Below, in pieces: positions 9,407 through 18,367 of a stretch of 53,438 bases of DNA (position 1 is its first letter; every line of letters starts with the position of its first letter). The stretch is taken from NCBI GenBank assembly GCA_903863295.1, contig CAIPBM010000177.1, positions 1-53,438 on the forward strand, written 5' to 3'. The notes under the pieces are model-generated. The model was given only the letters and a program-made list of their open reading frames with translations, ran no database searches and had not been told where the DNA came from. This DNA comes from an uncultured Verrucomicrobiota bacterium. GTDB lineage: Bacteria; Verrucomicrobiota; Verrucomicrobiia; Methylacidiphilales; UBA1321. Both the position numbers and the translations under genes were made by a program.

Positions 9407-9665
9407 TTACTAAACGCATGTGAAAAGGAAATAATTCTTCGCACCTGATAGTTCACATAATCGTCACAGCAACCGTTTGTGGTGCGGTTCTTAGTCCCGG
9501 TTCACCCAAGTACAAGCCCGTCCATCATCCCGAGAAGTTTGCGACCACATCATCTCGATTTCTGTTGAGCACACGGATATTGAGAGTCTCGAAAAAAACG
9601 AGAATATATTTCTTCAATTTCAGGACGCTCTATAACGCAAATCGCTGAAAGTCAGTATTGATGAA

Positions 9666-11681
9666 CTAGGGGGACGGATCGAATTGCAGGTAATCGAGTC
9701 CGAAATTATTTCCCGTCGATGCCGCATTTTTTCCGCTCAAGGTCATTTTAAAGGACGGGACTCCTTCGCTTAAGGTCACGGTACCGAGATCGATGACGTC
9801 ACTGGGCGTGATGGTTGGCGCGTAAAGATCGATGGGGGCGCCAAGATCGGTACCGTTCACATTGATCTGGAAGGTTCCATAATCGGGCCCCTTGGTCAGG
9901 TGAACCCGGAGTGAATAGGTGCCCGCTTTTTGTGCAGGGAGAACAAGTTCAGCCGATTCTCCCACTTCCTTTGGCTGCCAGAAAAGGTGACGGTAGTTGC
10001 TCCAGCCCCTGCCGTAAGCGTAGAGATCCTGTCTGGATAGAATGTTTCCGGCTGCCGTGTTGAGGCGGAGCGTTTCGCCTTCGATAAAGATTTTTGGGTG
10101 TACCCAATAGCCCAAGCGATCGGCGACGGGAACCGCCCCGTAGGGATCGGTTCCCCCGGCGTTTAAATACCAGAACGCCTCGGCAGCATAGAGGGTGGTG
10201 CGTTCATTGGGATCGTACTTTTCAATATAGCCGTCAAAGGAGGTCTGAAAGGGGACGGCATCGGAAATATGCCAACGATTGTCATCCAGATGTCCCGCGT
10301 TTCCCTCGTTAAGAATTTGGTTGTGGTAGGGGCGGGAAAAATGGCCGGCGGAGCTCCAGGCGTAGCCAAAGTAATCTTCCGAGCCGGTACCGAAGATGGA
10401 GGGGAATTTTTCGCCATCGACGAAGAATTTATCGTCACCCTCACCCCACCAGCCGCCGCGCGGATTCCAACCGTGGAGGTGCGTGCCCACGTAGCGACCG
10501 GTACCCTTCGTGGTGAGCAAGGTCCAATCCGGCCAACGGTCATCACGATCAGGCAGAAAAGCATCCCGGTGCCATTTGGCATGGAAGCGGGCCAGTTTAT
10601 CAATGGGCTGATTGAGCGGCGCATGAGTGATCTCCCAAGTCATGGCTACCGGGGCTGTGCCGTCGTTACCAACTTCAAGATGAGCCTTCTGGCCATAGGG
10701 CATGTACCAGTAACTGTAGAAGGTGCCGTCAGGCATCAGACCGACGGGCAGAGATTGAAAGGTATCCGCTCCGCCGACGTAGGCGAAGAAATCACCGAGC
10801 GGCGACCAGACCGAAGGCGTCGCATCGCCATCCCAGGTGATGTTGATGGTGAGTTGCCGGAGAAGGATTCGCGCGGCCTCGGGATCTTTCGGCAAATCCA
10901 ACTTCACTTTGATGGCGGTAATGGCCCCGGCTCCGTCCAGATCGGACACTGTTGCGGTCTTGCCACCATCGACGCTGATGGATTGATTTTCCGTCCTCGC
11001 CCCGGGCGAATCGGGCGTCGGATTCTGTCCACATTGACCGAGAATCTTGTCGGCCTGATCGAGCGCGGCTGAATCCTCCGCAGAGAGATTCATGCCAAAG
11101 GTTGGGACGAGGGTGTCCGCCGGGAACTGAGTATAGGTGAACTGATAATATTGGCCCCACCCCTTGTCTCCGGTGATCTTGCAGGACTTTTGGAAAGGAA
11201 TGGGGGTGTAGTTATCAAAGCCATGCGCAGCGGCGGACGGAATATAGACGAGGTTAGGTCGATTGAAGGGGGCGGTCTTTCCATCGAAATAACCGGTGAA
11301 GGGAAGATCGACCGTAGGAGTGGTTGCGCCATCGAGATAAATCCGCACATGTCCGGCGCTGGCCGTGGCTGACCAGGTCCGCCAAATACAACCCGGTCCT
11401 TGAACGTCCATCAGAACAAACTGATCACCTTCCTTGCGGATGCCGCTGCTCCAATCGGCATTGGAGCCCCAGTTGATATACTTGTCGGTGGCCGGATCGT
11501 ACTTGCTACGACGGTCGTAGCTGCTGACCAGGAGTGTTTTTTCGCCCGCTGGAGGTAACTTCGCAAGCTCTTGGAGATCGGTCAGACGTTGGACCAATTG
11601 CGGATAGGTGTAGGTTTCCGCAGAAGCATGGAAGGAAGCCAGCGCGACGAGCGGGAGGATAAGGAGGCGGCGATTTTTCAT
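9666..11681 (-). CDS. DUF2961 / GH172-family glycoside hydrolase, secreted (copy B)
   Basis: Starting at the ATG at 11681 the protein has 671 residues and a clear signal peptide (MKNRRLLILPLVALASFHA). The body matches DUF2961, now glycoside hydrolase family 172: the segment MDVQGPGCIWRTWSA near residue 110, VDLPFTGYFDG, and GTGSEDYFGYAWS near residue 430, whose glutamate lies in the region assigned to catalysis in the family. A C-terminal beta-sandwich of about 150 residues (from roughly ESAELVLPAQKAGTYSLRV) looks like a carbohydrate-binding or jelly-roll module. Characterized GH172 enzymes act on alpha-furanosides (fructofuranose, D-arabinofuranose). It is the last gene of the six-gene transport and hydrolase operon and a paralogue of the copy at 18368-20407. 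Confidence 0.85.
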   Translation of the reverse strand: MKNRRLLILPLVALASFHASAETYTYPQLVQRLTDLQELAKLPPAGEKTLLVSSYDRRSKYDPATDKYINWGSNADWSSGIRKEGDQFVLMDVQGPGCIWRTWSATASAGHVRIYLDGATTPTVDLPFTGYFDGKTAPFNRPNLVYIPSAAAHGFDNYTPIPFQKSCKITGDKGWGQYYQFTYTQFPADTLVPTFGMNLSAEDSAALDQADKILGQCGQNPTPDSPGARTENQSISVDGGKTATVSDLDGAGAITAIKVKLDLPKDPEAARILLRQLTINITWDGDATPSVWSPLGDFFAYVGGADTFQSLPVGLMPDGTFYSYWYMPYGQKAHLEVGNDGTAPVAMTWEITHAPLNQPIDKLARFHAKWHRDAFLPDRDDRWPDWTLLTTKGTGRYVGTHLHGWNPRGGWWGEGDDKFFVDGEKFPSIFGTGSEDYFGYAWSSAGHFSRPYHNQILNEGNAGHLDDNRWHISDAVPFQTSFDGYIEKYDPNERTTLYAAEAFWYLNAGGTDPYGAVPVADRLGYWVHPKIFIEGETLRLNTAAGNILSRQDLYAYGRGWSNYRHLFWQPKEVGESAELVLPAQKAGTYSLRVHLTKGPDYGTFQINVNGTDLGAPIDLYAPTITPSDVIDLGTVTLSEGVPSFKMTLSGKNAASTGNNFGLDYLQFDPSP

Positions 11682-11709
11682 GGGAAGGTGTATCTCGTTC
11701 GGGGCCTGA

Positions 11710-14700
11710 CTAGGGATGAATCGACACACTCAGCGTTTGTCCCGCAGCCAAGTGTAAATCAGAGGAAAAATTCAAGGCAACACGGTCGCCTTTTTGTGTG
11801 AGGGAAACGGGTTGCTCCTTGCCGTCGATTTGGGCCTTGGCGCTCTTGGCCTGGCTTCCTTGGGGAAGAATAAGGCTGAGCGTTTTTAGTCGCAAGCTGC
11901 CGTAGCTCAGGGCAAGAGAAGCCTCCAAGCCGTTGTCGACATACTTTTGGCTGAAACTGCCCCAGCCTTCCGCACTGGTGAAGGCGGCCTTGAAATTCTC
12001 CGGATTGACGCGTGGCGCAAAAGCCATGGTTCCCGCGGGCCCATCATATTCATAGCCGGATGCCGCCGTGAAAACGCCGTAACTGGCCATAGCCCGGCTA
12101 TAGTGACTGCCACATTCGAGTTCATTCCAAGGATTGCGCTTGGAACCATCGTAGCGCTCCTGGATCGTTTTGATTTCCGCCAACGCTTTGTCGACTTTTC
12201 CGTCCCACATCATCAAGGCCGTGGCCTCCGATTCCGATCCGGTCCAGCATTCGTTATCGTACGCGGCAAATCCGGGATGCCCCTTGGCGAGGGCCTCTTC
12301 GCCGCCGAGAGGGAAGGTGCACATGATGAGGCCGCTCTCACCCGCGGTGGCATACCAGCGACCGGGCTTGAAAGCCTCCCGGTAAACTCCGGCATCGGTG
12401 GTGTAGTTATACTTCCAGATGGAATCCAGCGCGGTCAACGCCTTGCCGTGATCGACGATGTCGCCGAGTCCGACCTCATAGGCCCAGTTCTGCCCCATCA
12501 ATTGCTCAATCGGACAGCCTTTGTAGGTTCCGGGTGAATCGGGATGAGCGGGATCGGCTTCATGGATGAAGTACTCGCCATTGAAAAGCTCATTTTCGAC
12601 CGTGGCGCGGCCTTTATCAGCCATGGCGCGGAGGCTCTTGGCATATTCACCATCGTTGCAGGCATCGGCCATTTCCGCGGTGGCGCGCAAGGCGGCCTGA
12701 TAGTAGAGACTGAGCCATGCGATCTTCCCGTACCAAGCGGAGTCCATGGTGTTGGCCTGAGGGCCGTTCAGGATGCCTTCATGGGTCGGGTCGTATTGAT
12801 TGACCAGAAAGTCAGTCGCCTTCTTGACGGCGGGGTAATTGCGCTTAAGGAACGAGTCGTCCGCACTCATGCGGTGCGTGAGATAGGTGCGAAGGATGAT
12901 GCCCGCCTGGCCGTCGACCGGGGGCCTGCGATCATATTCGCCGCGCATCGCGACTCCACCCTGATCATTCATGCCGAGACCGGGCACGAACTCGACCTTT
13001 TCCATGACCGCTTTCTCAAGATCGGGAAAGAGATAGCCCATGGCCTGTTGATAGGCCCAGACGTGGGTACAGGTTCCGGGACAGCTATAACGGCCCTCGT
13101 AACCATAGAAGCGCCCATCACGGAGAAGGTAAGCTGTACTCGTTGCGAGCGTGGAGGTGTTGAGGAACGTGCGATCCAGGAAGTAATAAGGGAGGGTGGA
13201 GTCGTACCAGGTATCGTGCCACTGGCGGGTCGCGGCGGTGAGGCGGTCGAAATTGGCCACGATATGATCCGCGACATCAAGGGCCGATTTGAAGCGGGCG
13301 CCGTATTGCCGTCCCGTCGGGGTTGAAAGCCCGAGGGCGAGAGGATTGGGGAAGTGCCAGGTGACCACGAAAGAAAAGGTGGCCTTTTCCCCGGGCGCAA
13401 GAGTCACGGTTCGCCGCACGGCGCCGATTAATTTGCCCTTATCGCCGGAGACCTTGAGCTCCGCCGAATCGACGGGAGGTGCATCCAGACAGAGGTCGGA
13501 TGATTTTCCATCGCCAAGCTGGGCGGTGGCCTCGGCCGGACTGCCGACCAGGGCGAGGGCCATGGTTCCGACGTCCGATTGGTCCTTGATCGGAATCAGC
13601 GCCACGGGATCGTCCGCGAAGGCGATGTTATCGACGAGAATATGTCCCCACGCCTCCGAGCTCTGATCGACGATCTGCAATTGAGCTGTCTTACCTGCGA
13701 GGTCTTTTACGTCCCAGGTGACCTGGCGCAAGACTTCATCGCGCTGACCTGTGGCCGTCCGGACCACTTTCCCGTCAACGAGCAGATTGATGCATTCGTT
13801 TTGAGGATCGTTACCGCCCCCGATGAGGAAACTGAGGTAGGGGCGTTTGATGGCAAAGGACTCGCTCGTGAGTTTGCCCGTGGCCTGGTCGTTATTCTTG
13901 ATGTAGGTGTCGACAAAATATTGCCCCTGGGTGCCTTGGAGGAAAGTTTTGTGCTGATTCTGGCCCTGTTTGGCGGGATGAGTTCCAAAGGCATCTCCTT
14001 CAGCCGTCCAATGGTCATACTTGCCCGACTCGAAATCGTCGAACATCGTGGGGGGAGTGCCCACCACGGGGACTTCTTTCATGCTGAAATTCACGGCCGT
14101 GAAGCCGGGATTCTTCGAGACCGCATTTTCCAAGAGGATGGGGGTCTGGTTACGGATGCTGACTCCCGCCGCATTTTCCATCCATCCGCCCAAGGTGCAT
14201 TCGACGGGATCGTGGGATGTGTTCTCCACGGTATAATTGAGAATTGTGGCCGGGTAAGTGGAATCGGCGAGATTGCCGGGGATGTAGGGCGAAAAGGCTT
14301 CGAGGTGAACTTTGACCGGACTTGCGGGATCGGAGTAAGTAACGGATCCAATGGGGTATTGTCCGGAAAAGCTGAGATCGGAAAAACCGTTCTTATCGAG
14401 GGTTCGTGTATCCACTTTCCCGTCCTGCTTGGTGCGGATGACGAAGCCCTGGTCGAGGTCTTGTTGGGATAAATCCTGAGTATCGCCGACCTTGTGCGGC
14501 GCCTTGTAGGCGAGCCCTTGCTCGACGACAAATCCGGGCTGACAACGGGTGCCGAAGATATCCCAATCCCAGAGCTTTCCGTCACCGCTTAAATAAAGTT
14601 CACCGGCTCCGATGCCACCCACCGGCATGCCGATGTAATCGAAATCATGACTGTTGGCTTTGGTATAAAGCTTGGGCTCTCCCCGGTCGGCCAGTGTTTT

Positions 14701-14901
14701 GATCCAGGCCGGATCGATGTTTTTGACAATCGTGGTGGTACCTTCGGCCTTGGTGGTCAACCTCTTGAGCACGGTATCCGCATCATCACGGGGGGATTCG
14801 ATTTTGCCGGGGGTGGGGTTAAACAAATCATCAGCGTGGGCAACGAGGCCAGCGCCCATGAGGCAGAGGGTGAGAGCAAAAAGAGACGAGGATGTTTTCA
14901 T
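11710..14901 (-). CDS. GH116-family glycoside hydrolase (DUF608/GBA2-like), secreted
   Basis: From the ATG at 14901 the protein has 1063 residues with a signal peptide (MKTSSSLFALTLCLMGAGL). The N-terminal GBA2-type beta domain begins with GMPVGGIGAGELYLSGDG near residues 90-108. A separate beta-sandwich of about 150 residues is inserted at roughly 290-440 (FDDFESGKYDHW to GHILVDNIAFADDP). The (alpha/alpha)6 barrel follows, with CPGTCTHVWAYQQAMG near residue 612 and NECWTGSESEA near 885, regions that hold the active site in GH116 and DUF608 proteins. Family members include beta-glucosidases and beta-xylosidases. It lies 28 bases upstream of the GH172 copy B gene and 34 bases after the binding protein gene, within the same operon. 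The substrate is inferred only from the family. Confidence 0.83.
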   Translation of the reverse strand: MKTSSSLFALTLCLMGAGLVAHADDLFNPTPGKIESPRDDADTVLKRLTTKAEGTTTIVKNIDPAWIKTLADRGEPKLYTKANSHDFDYIGMPVGGIGAGELYLSGDGKLWDWDIFGTRCQPGFVVEQGLAYKAPHKVGDTQDLSQQDLDQGFVIRTKQDGKVDTRTLDKNGFSDLSFSGQYPIGSVTYSDPASPVKVHLEAFSPYIPGNLADSTYPATILNYTVENTSHDPVECTLGGWMENAAGVSIRNQTPILLENAVSKNPGFTAVNFSMKEVPVVGTPPTMFDDFESGKYDHWTAEGDAFGTHPAKQGQNQHKTFLQGTQGQYFVDTYIKNNDQATGKLTSESFAIKRPYLSFLIGGGNDPQNECINLLVDGKVVRTATGQRDEVLRQVTWDVKDLAGKTAQLQIVDQSSEAWGHILVDNIAFADDPVALIPIKDQSDVGTMALALVGSPAEATAQLGDGKSSDLCLDAPPVDSAELKVSGDKGKLIGAVRRTVTLAPGEKATFSFVVTWHFPNPLALGLSTPTGRQYGARFKSALDVADHIVANFDRLTAATRQWHDTWYDSTLPYYFLDRTFLNTSTLATSTAYLLRDGRFYGYEGRYSCPGTCTHVWAYQQAMGYLFPDLEKAVMEKVEFVPGLGMNDQGGVAMRGEYDRRPPVDGQAGIILRTYLTHRMSADDSFLKRNYPAVKKATDFLVNQYDPTHEGILNGPQANTMDSAWYGKIAWLSLYYQAALRATAEMADACNDGEYAKSLRAMADKGRATVENELFNGEYFIHEADPAHPDSPGTYKGCPIEQLMGQNWAYEVGLGDIVDHGKALTALDSIWKYNYTTDAGVYREAFKPGRWYATAGESGLIMCTFPLGGEEALAKGHPGFAAYDNECWTGSESEATALMMWDGKVDKALAEIKTIQERYDGSKRNPWNELECGSHYSRAMASYGVFTAASGYEYDGPAGTMAFAPRVNPENFKAAFTSAEGWGSFSQKYVDNGLEASLALSYGSLRLKTLSLILPQGSQAKSAKAQIDGKEQPVSLTQKGDRVALNFSSDLHLAAGQTLSVSIHP

Positions 14902-14935
14902 GGGAGTGGGGGGCAAGTGAGCGCGATGGATTTTT

Positions 14936-15886
14936 TCAGGGGGAATTAGCTGCGCTTTCCGGTGTGATCAAACGACTGGAAATGGTGTAGATTTTATCCG
15001 GTTTAAAACCGGGGTCGCGTAAAATTTGGCTGCCGATTTCAACGGCTTTATCGACGCAAAGGGGATAAACGCAGGTCGCGGCCAACAGGCCTTCCTTGAC
15101 CTGACTAATCCCTCCCGAGGGCCCGGAAAGACCGTCGATGCCAACGAAGATCATTTCATTTTCCCGCCCGCGTTCACGGGCGGCGAGATAGGCACCGATT
15201 GCCATGGGGTCGCTCCGGCCAAAGACGACGTCGATCTGGGGTACAGCGCTGAGAATCTCGGTCATACGGTCTTTCGCAAGAGACTGCGACCAATTGGCCA
15301 CGGACTCGGTAACGACTTTGATTTTTGGATAGGTGTCCCAGATATCATGGGCGCCGAGCTTGCGGTTGGTTTCAGCCTCCACGCCTTTTAACCCGGCGAT
15401 TTCGACAATGTTGCCGCGAGGCTCGCCATATTTCTTGGTCAAGGCCTCCACGACGAACTGGCCGATCATGCGGCCAATGGCCCGGTTATCGACCCGGATC
15501 CAACTCGTGTAATTGGGTTCGACGATGTCACGCTCCATGCAAATGACGGGAATGCTGGCTTCCACCGCCTGCTTCATGACCTCGGTCAATGGAGCACGTT
15601 CATTGGGGGCCACAATCAAGAGCTGGGGCTTCATCCGGATGGCCGTTTCAATCTGCGCAATCTGGCGTACGCTATCCTGCTGCGCATCCATGACGACGAG
15701 GTGGACATCGGGTTGCTCGCTCCAGAGTTTCTTCATCGCGTTGTTCTGGGCGGCGCGATAGGGCTCCGAGTTGTTGCACTGGCTGAAAACGACCGTGTAC
15801 TTATAGGGGGAAGGCTGAGAGGTGCACCCTGCCACGGCCAAACAGAGAAGAGCCGGCAGCGCCCCGAACCATTTTCTAGAGATCAC
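14936..15886 (-). CDS. Sugar ABC transporter substrate-binding lipoprotein (CUT2, YtfQ/RbsB-like)
   Basis: I choose the GTG at 15886 (316 residues), because it immediately precedes a lipoprotein signal peptide ending LCLAVAGC and overlaps the permease gene by 11 bases, typical of this operon. The remaining protein is a type I periplasmic binding protein (Peripla_BP_4): FSQCNNSEPYRAAQNN near the start, DAQQDSVRQIAQIETAI, a PVICMERDI strand, DNRAIGRMIGQFV and VFGRSDPMAIGAYLAA. The pattern is close to the YtfQ group, whose E. coli member binds galactofuranose. As a lipoprotein it would sit on the outer face of the inner membrane. It supplies the ATPase and permease encoded just upstream. Confidence 0.88.
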   Translation of the reverse strand: MISRKWFGALPALLCLAVAGCTSQPSPYKYTVVFSQCNNSEPYRAAQNNAMKKLWSEQPDVHLVVMDAQQDSVRQIAQIETAIRMKPQLLIVAPNERAPLTEVMKQAVEASIPVICMERDIVEPNYTSWIRVDNRAIGRMIGQFVVEALTKKYGEPRGNIVEIAGLKGVEAETNRKLGAHDIWDTYPKIKVVTESVANWSQSLAKDRMTEILSAVPQIDVVFGRSDPMAIGAYLAARERGRENEMIFVGIDGLSGPSGGISQVKEGLLAATCVYPLCVDKAVEIGSQILRDPGFKPDKIYTISSRLITPESAANSP

Positions 15887-16871
15887 CGTGCACTCCTGTG
15901 CTGCGGCGTTGCAGCCAGACCGCGGCAATAATGATCACGGCCTTGATCATCAATTCGAGATTGCTATCGACCATGTGGAGACGGAGGACATTGGTGAGCA
16001 GTCCCAGGACAAGCGTGCCGGTGACTGTTCCAATGATGGAGCCCCGTCCACCCGCCAGCGCGGTTCCGCCGATCACGACGGCGGCAATCGCATCCAACTC
16101 ATAGCCGACGCCGTCGTTGGGATTACCCTGATGACTCCGCGCGGCATGAATGAGTCCCGCCAACGCCGCGAGGGCTCCGCAGCCGACATAAGCCGCCAGC
16201 CGGACACCCGCCACGGGAAGTCCGGTATAAGCAGCGGCGCGTTCATTCTCGCCAATGGCCCGCAGGTACCGGCCATACACCGTGCGGGTCAGGATGAGGT
16301 GCGCGATGATGGCCAGTCCGATCCAGAGAGAAATCGCGAATGGCTTGGAGGAAAAAAGTTCGGCAAAACGTCCGGAAGGATTTGCCCCAAAGGCCAGATC
16401 AACATTCACATTACCGGTCAACCATTTGGTAAAACCGCGCACGCCAATCATGGTGGCCAGGGTCATGACAAAGGGCTGAAGATGAATCCGGGTGATGACC
16501 AGCCCATTCAGGGCGCCGATCAATGCGCCTCCGGCGAGAGCCGCCCCGATGGCCAATCCCACCTGAACGACGAGTGGGCCATGCGGATTCCACACCATCA
16601 TGAAAAGGGCGCTTACGCACGCCGACAAGGCGAGGACACTGCCGACAGATAGGTCAATGCCCGCACCGATGATGACGAAGGTCATGGCCAGCGCGATGAT
16701 CCCGATTTCACTCTGCTGCAGGAGAACGTCGGTCAGGTTTCCCGGTGAAAGAAAGACAATCGTGCCATCCGTCGCATGCGGGCTTAACACTGTCCCGAGA
16801 ATGAGAATGAGAAGCAGGCCGATGAAGGGCTGACCGTGATGTCGAAGGTATTTCCAGAAGGTGGTGTTCAT
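15876..16871 (-). CDS. Sugar ABC transporter permease (CUT2, RbsC/YtfT-like)
   Basis: This 331-residue integral membrane protein has about nine hydrophobic segments and the hallmark of CUT2 sugar permeases, VIIGAGIDLSVGSVLALS near residues 65-82, and a second family segment VVIGGTALAGGRGSIIGT. It starts nine bases after the ATPase gene and overlaps the binding protein gene by 11 bases. In the CUT2 family a single permease usually forms a homodimer and works with one double-domain ATPase, which matches the gene content here. Confidence 0.9.
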   Translation of the reverse strand: MNTTFWKYLRHHGQPFIGLLLILILGTVLSPHATDGTIVFLSPGNLTDVLLQQSEIGIIALAMTFVIIGAGIDLSVGSVLALSACVSALFMMVWNPHGPLVVQVGLAIGAALAGGALIGALNGLVITRIHLQPFVMTLATMIGVRGFTKWLTGNVNVDLAFGANPSGRFAELFSSKPFAISLWIGLAIIAHLILTRTVYGRYLRAIGENERAAAYTGLPVAGVRLAAYVGCGALAALAGLIHAARSHQGNPNDGVGYELDAIAAVVIGGTALAGGRGSIIGTVTGTLVLGLLTNVLRLHMVDSNLELMIKAVIIIAAVWLQRRSTGVHGDL

Positions 16872-16880
16872 GAAGTTTTT

Positions 16881-18359
16881 TTAGAGGCGATGCCCGGTGG
16901 CCAGTCGCATGATGTCTTCCTGGGTGGCCGTGGCTGCATCAAGAATCCCTAGGCAAAGGCCCTCATGCAGGACCAGAATCCGATGGGCATTGGCCAGCAA
17001 CTCGGGCAGTTCCGAGCTGACCCAGATCACGCCGAGTCCCTTGCCGGCCAGGTCGGAGACCAGGCGGTAAATATCGTCCTTGGCGCCGATGTCGATTCCG
17101 CGGGTGGGGTCATCGAAGAAACAAATCCTGGGTTGGGTCAGGAGCCATTTTCCAATCAAGACTTTCTGCTGGTTACCCCCGCTTAAACTGCGGACAGGCA
17201 GCTCCTGGGCCGCAAATTTGGTGCGGCAGCTGGCGAGAACTTTTGCGGCGGCGGCACTTTCACCTTCGCGATCAATCCAGCCTCCACGCGAGTAAGTAGA
17301 AAGGGAAGCGAGCGTGGTGTTTTGACCAATGCTCATGCCTGAAATCAGTCCTTCCCGTTGACGATCTTCCGGGACGAGGGCGATTCCGTGCCGGACGGCA
17401 TCGTGAGGATTGCGAGGCAAGTAAGCATGCCCCTCAATGGTCATCAACCCCTCGATAATGGGCGAAAGACCGAAGAGGGCGCGACCGATTTCGCTGCGGC
17501 CCGAGCCAACCAGTCCGGCCACGCCCAGAATTTCCCCCGGCGCCAGCTTGAATGAAACGTGGCCCAGCTTTCGAGTCGAAATCTCACGGGCCTCGAAAAG
17601 TTTTTTCTCCGTGACGGAGATTTTTTCCCGCCGCGTTGCGGCAACAGCACGTCCGACCATCTGCTGAATGACCTCGTCAATCGTTGTCTCGGCGCACGCG
17701 GTGGTCTTGATCATCTCGCCGTCGCGCATGACTGAGACGCGGTCGCAAATACGAAAGATCTCGTCCATCTTGTGCGAGACGTAAACGATGGCGACGCCAC
17801 GTTCCTTCAGGCGGCGGATCAATCCAAACAACCTCTCCACCGCATCATTGGTGAGGGCACTCGTGGGTTCGTCCATGAAAACGACCTTCGCGTTGAGCCC
17901 GAGGACGCGAGCGATGGCAACCAGTTGCCATTGCGAAACACTGAGTTGGCCAAGCGGCAAGGAAGGATCGAGATCGAGCCCCACATCCTGCAAGAGGGGG
18001 CGCACCTTTTCGTGCAAGACCGCGGGAGAAATCCAGGCGCTTCCTTCGAGCCGGTCATTCCCCAGGGCGAGGTTCTCCGCGATCGAAAGGTGGGCGAAGA
18101 GGTCGAGTTCCTGAAGGATGATGCCCAGGCCGGCCTGGCGGGCTTCGTGAGGTCCGCTCCATTTGACGGGTTTGCCGTCGAGGATGACTTCACCGTCGCT
18201 CGCAGCCGTGATGCCGCAGAGGATCTTCGCCAAGGTGCTCTTCCCGGCGCCGTTTTCACCGCAGAGGGCATGCACCTCACCGGGGCGCAGGCTCCAGCTC
18301 ACGCCTTTGAGCGCGATCACACCTCCGTAATGTTTATGTAGATTGCGACATTCGAGCAT
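16881..18359 (-). CDS. Sugar ABC transporter ATPase (CUT2, RbsA/MglA/YtfR-like)
   Basis: The 492-residue protein carries two ATP-binding cassettes. The N-terminal one has Walker A CGENGAGKST near residue 35, signature LSVSQWQLVAIAR and Walker B VVFMDEPTSAL. The C-terminal one has the degenerate Walker A VGSGRSEIGR, the signature LSGGNQQKV and FFDDPTRGID, as is usual for RbsA and MglA. It begins eight bases after the upstream GH172 gene, so hydrolase and importer are surely cotranscribed. It powers uptake of a monosaccharide or small sugar together with the permease and binding protein that follow. Confidence 0.92.
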   Translation of the reverse strand: MLECRNLHKHYGGVIALKGVSWSLRPGEVHALCGENGAGKSTLAKILCGITAASDGEVILDGKPVKWSGPHEARQAGLGIILQELDLFAHLSIAENLALGNDRLEGSAWISPAVLHEKVRPLLQDVGLDLDPSLPLGQLSVSQWQLVAIARVLGLNAKVVFMDEPTSALTNDAVERLFGLIRRLKERGVAIVYVSHKMDEIFRICDRVSVMRDGEMIKTTACAETTIDEVIQQMVGRAVAATRREKISVTEKKLFEAREISTRKLGHVSFKLAPGEILGVAGLVGSGRSEIGRALFGLSPIIEGLMTIEGHAYLPRNPHDAVRHGIALVPEDRQREGLISGMSIGQNTTLASLSTYSRGGWIDREGESAAAAKVLASCRTKFAAQELPVRSLSGGNQQKVLIGKWLLTQPRICFFDDPTRGIDIGAKDDIYRLVSDLAGKGLGVIWVSSELPELLANAHRILVLHEGLCLGILDAATATQEDIMRLATGHRL

Positions 18360-18367
18360 GAGGGCCT

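Noticed and set aside
9232-9456. Short frame beginning MNYQVRRIISF upstream of the He_PIG fragment
   Set aside because: It overlaps the He_PIG coding in another frame; it might hold a lost start if a base were missing, but nothing supports it as a gene.
9582-9604. Hairpin TCTCG...CGAGA after the last gene of the sugar operon
   Set aside because: The stem is only five base pairs, with a homopolymer loop and no following T-tract in the right orientation.
13579-14472. Long open frame antisense to the GH116 gene
   Set aside because: Shadow of codon bias in the GH116 gene.
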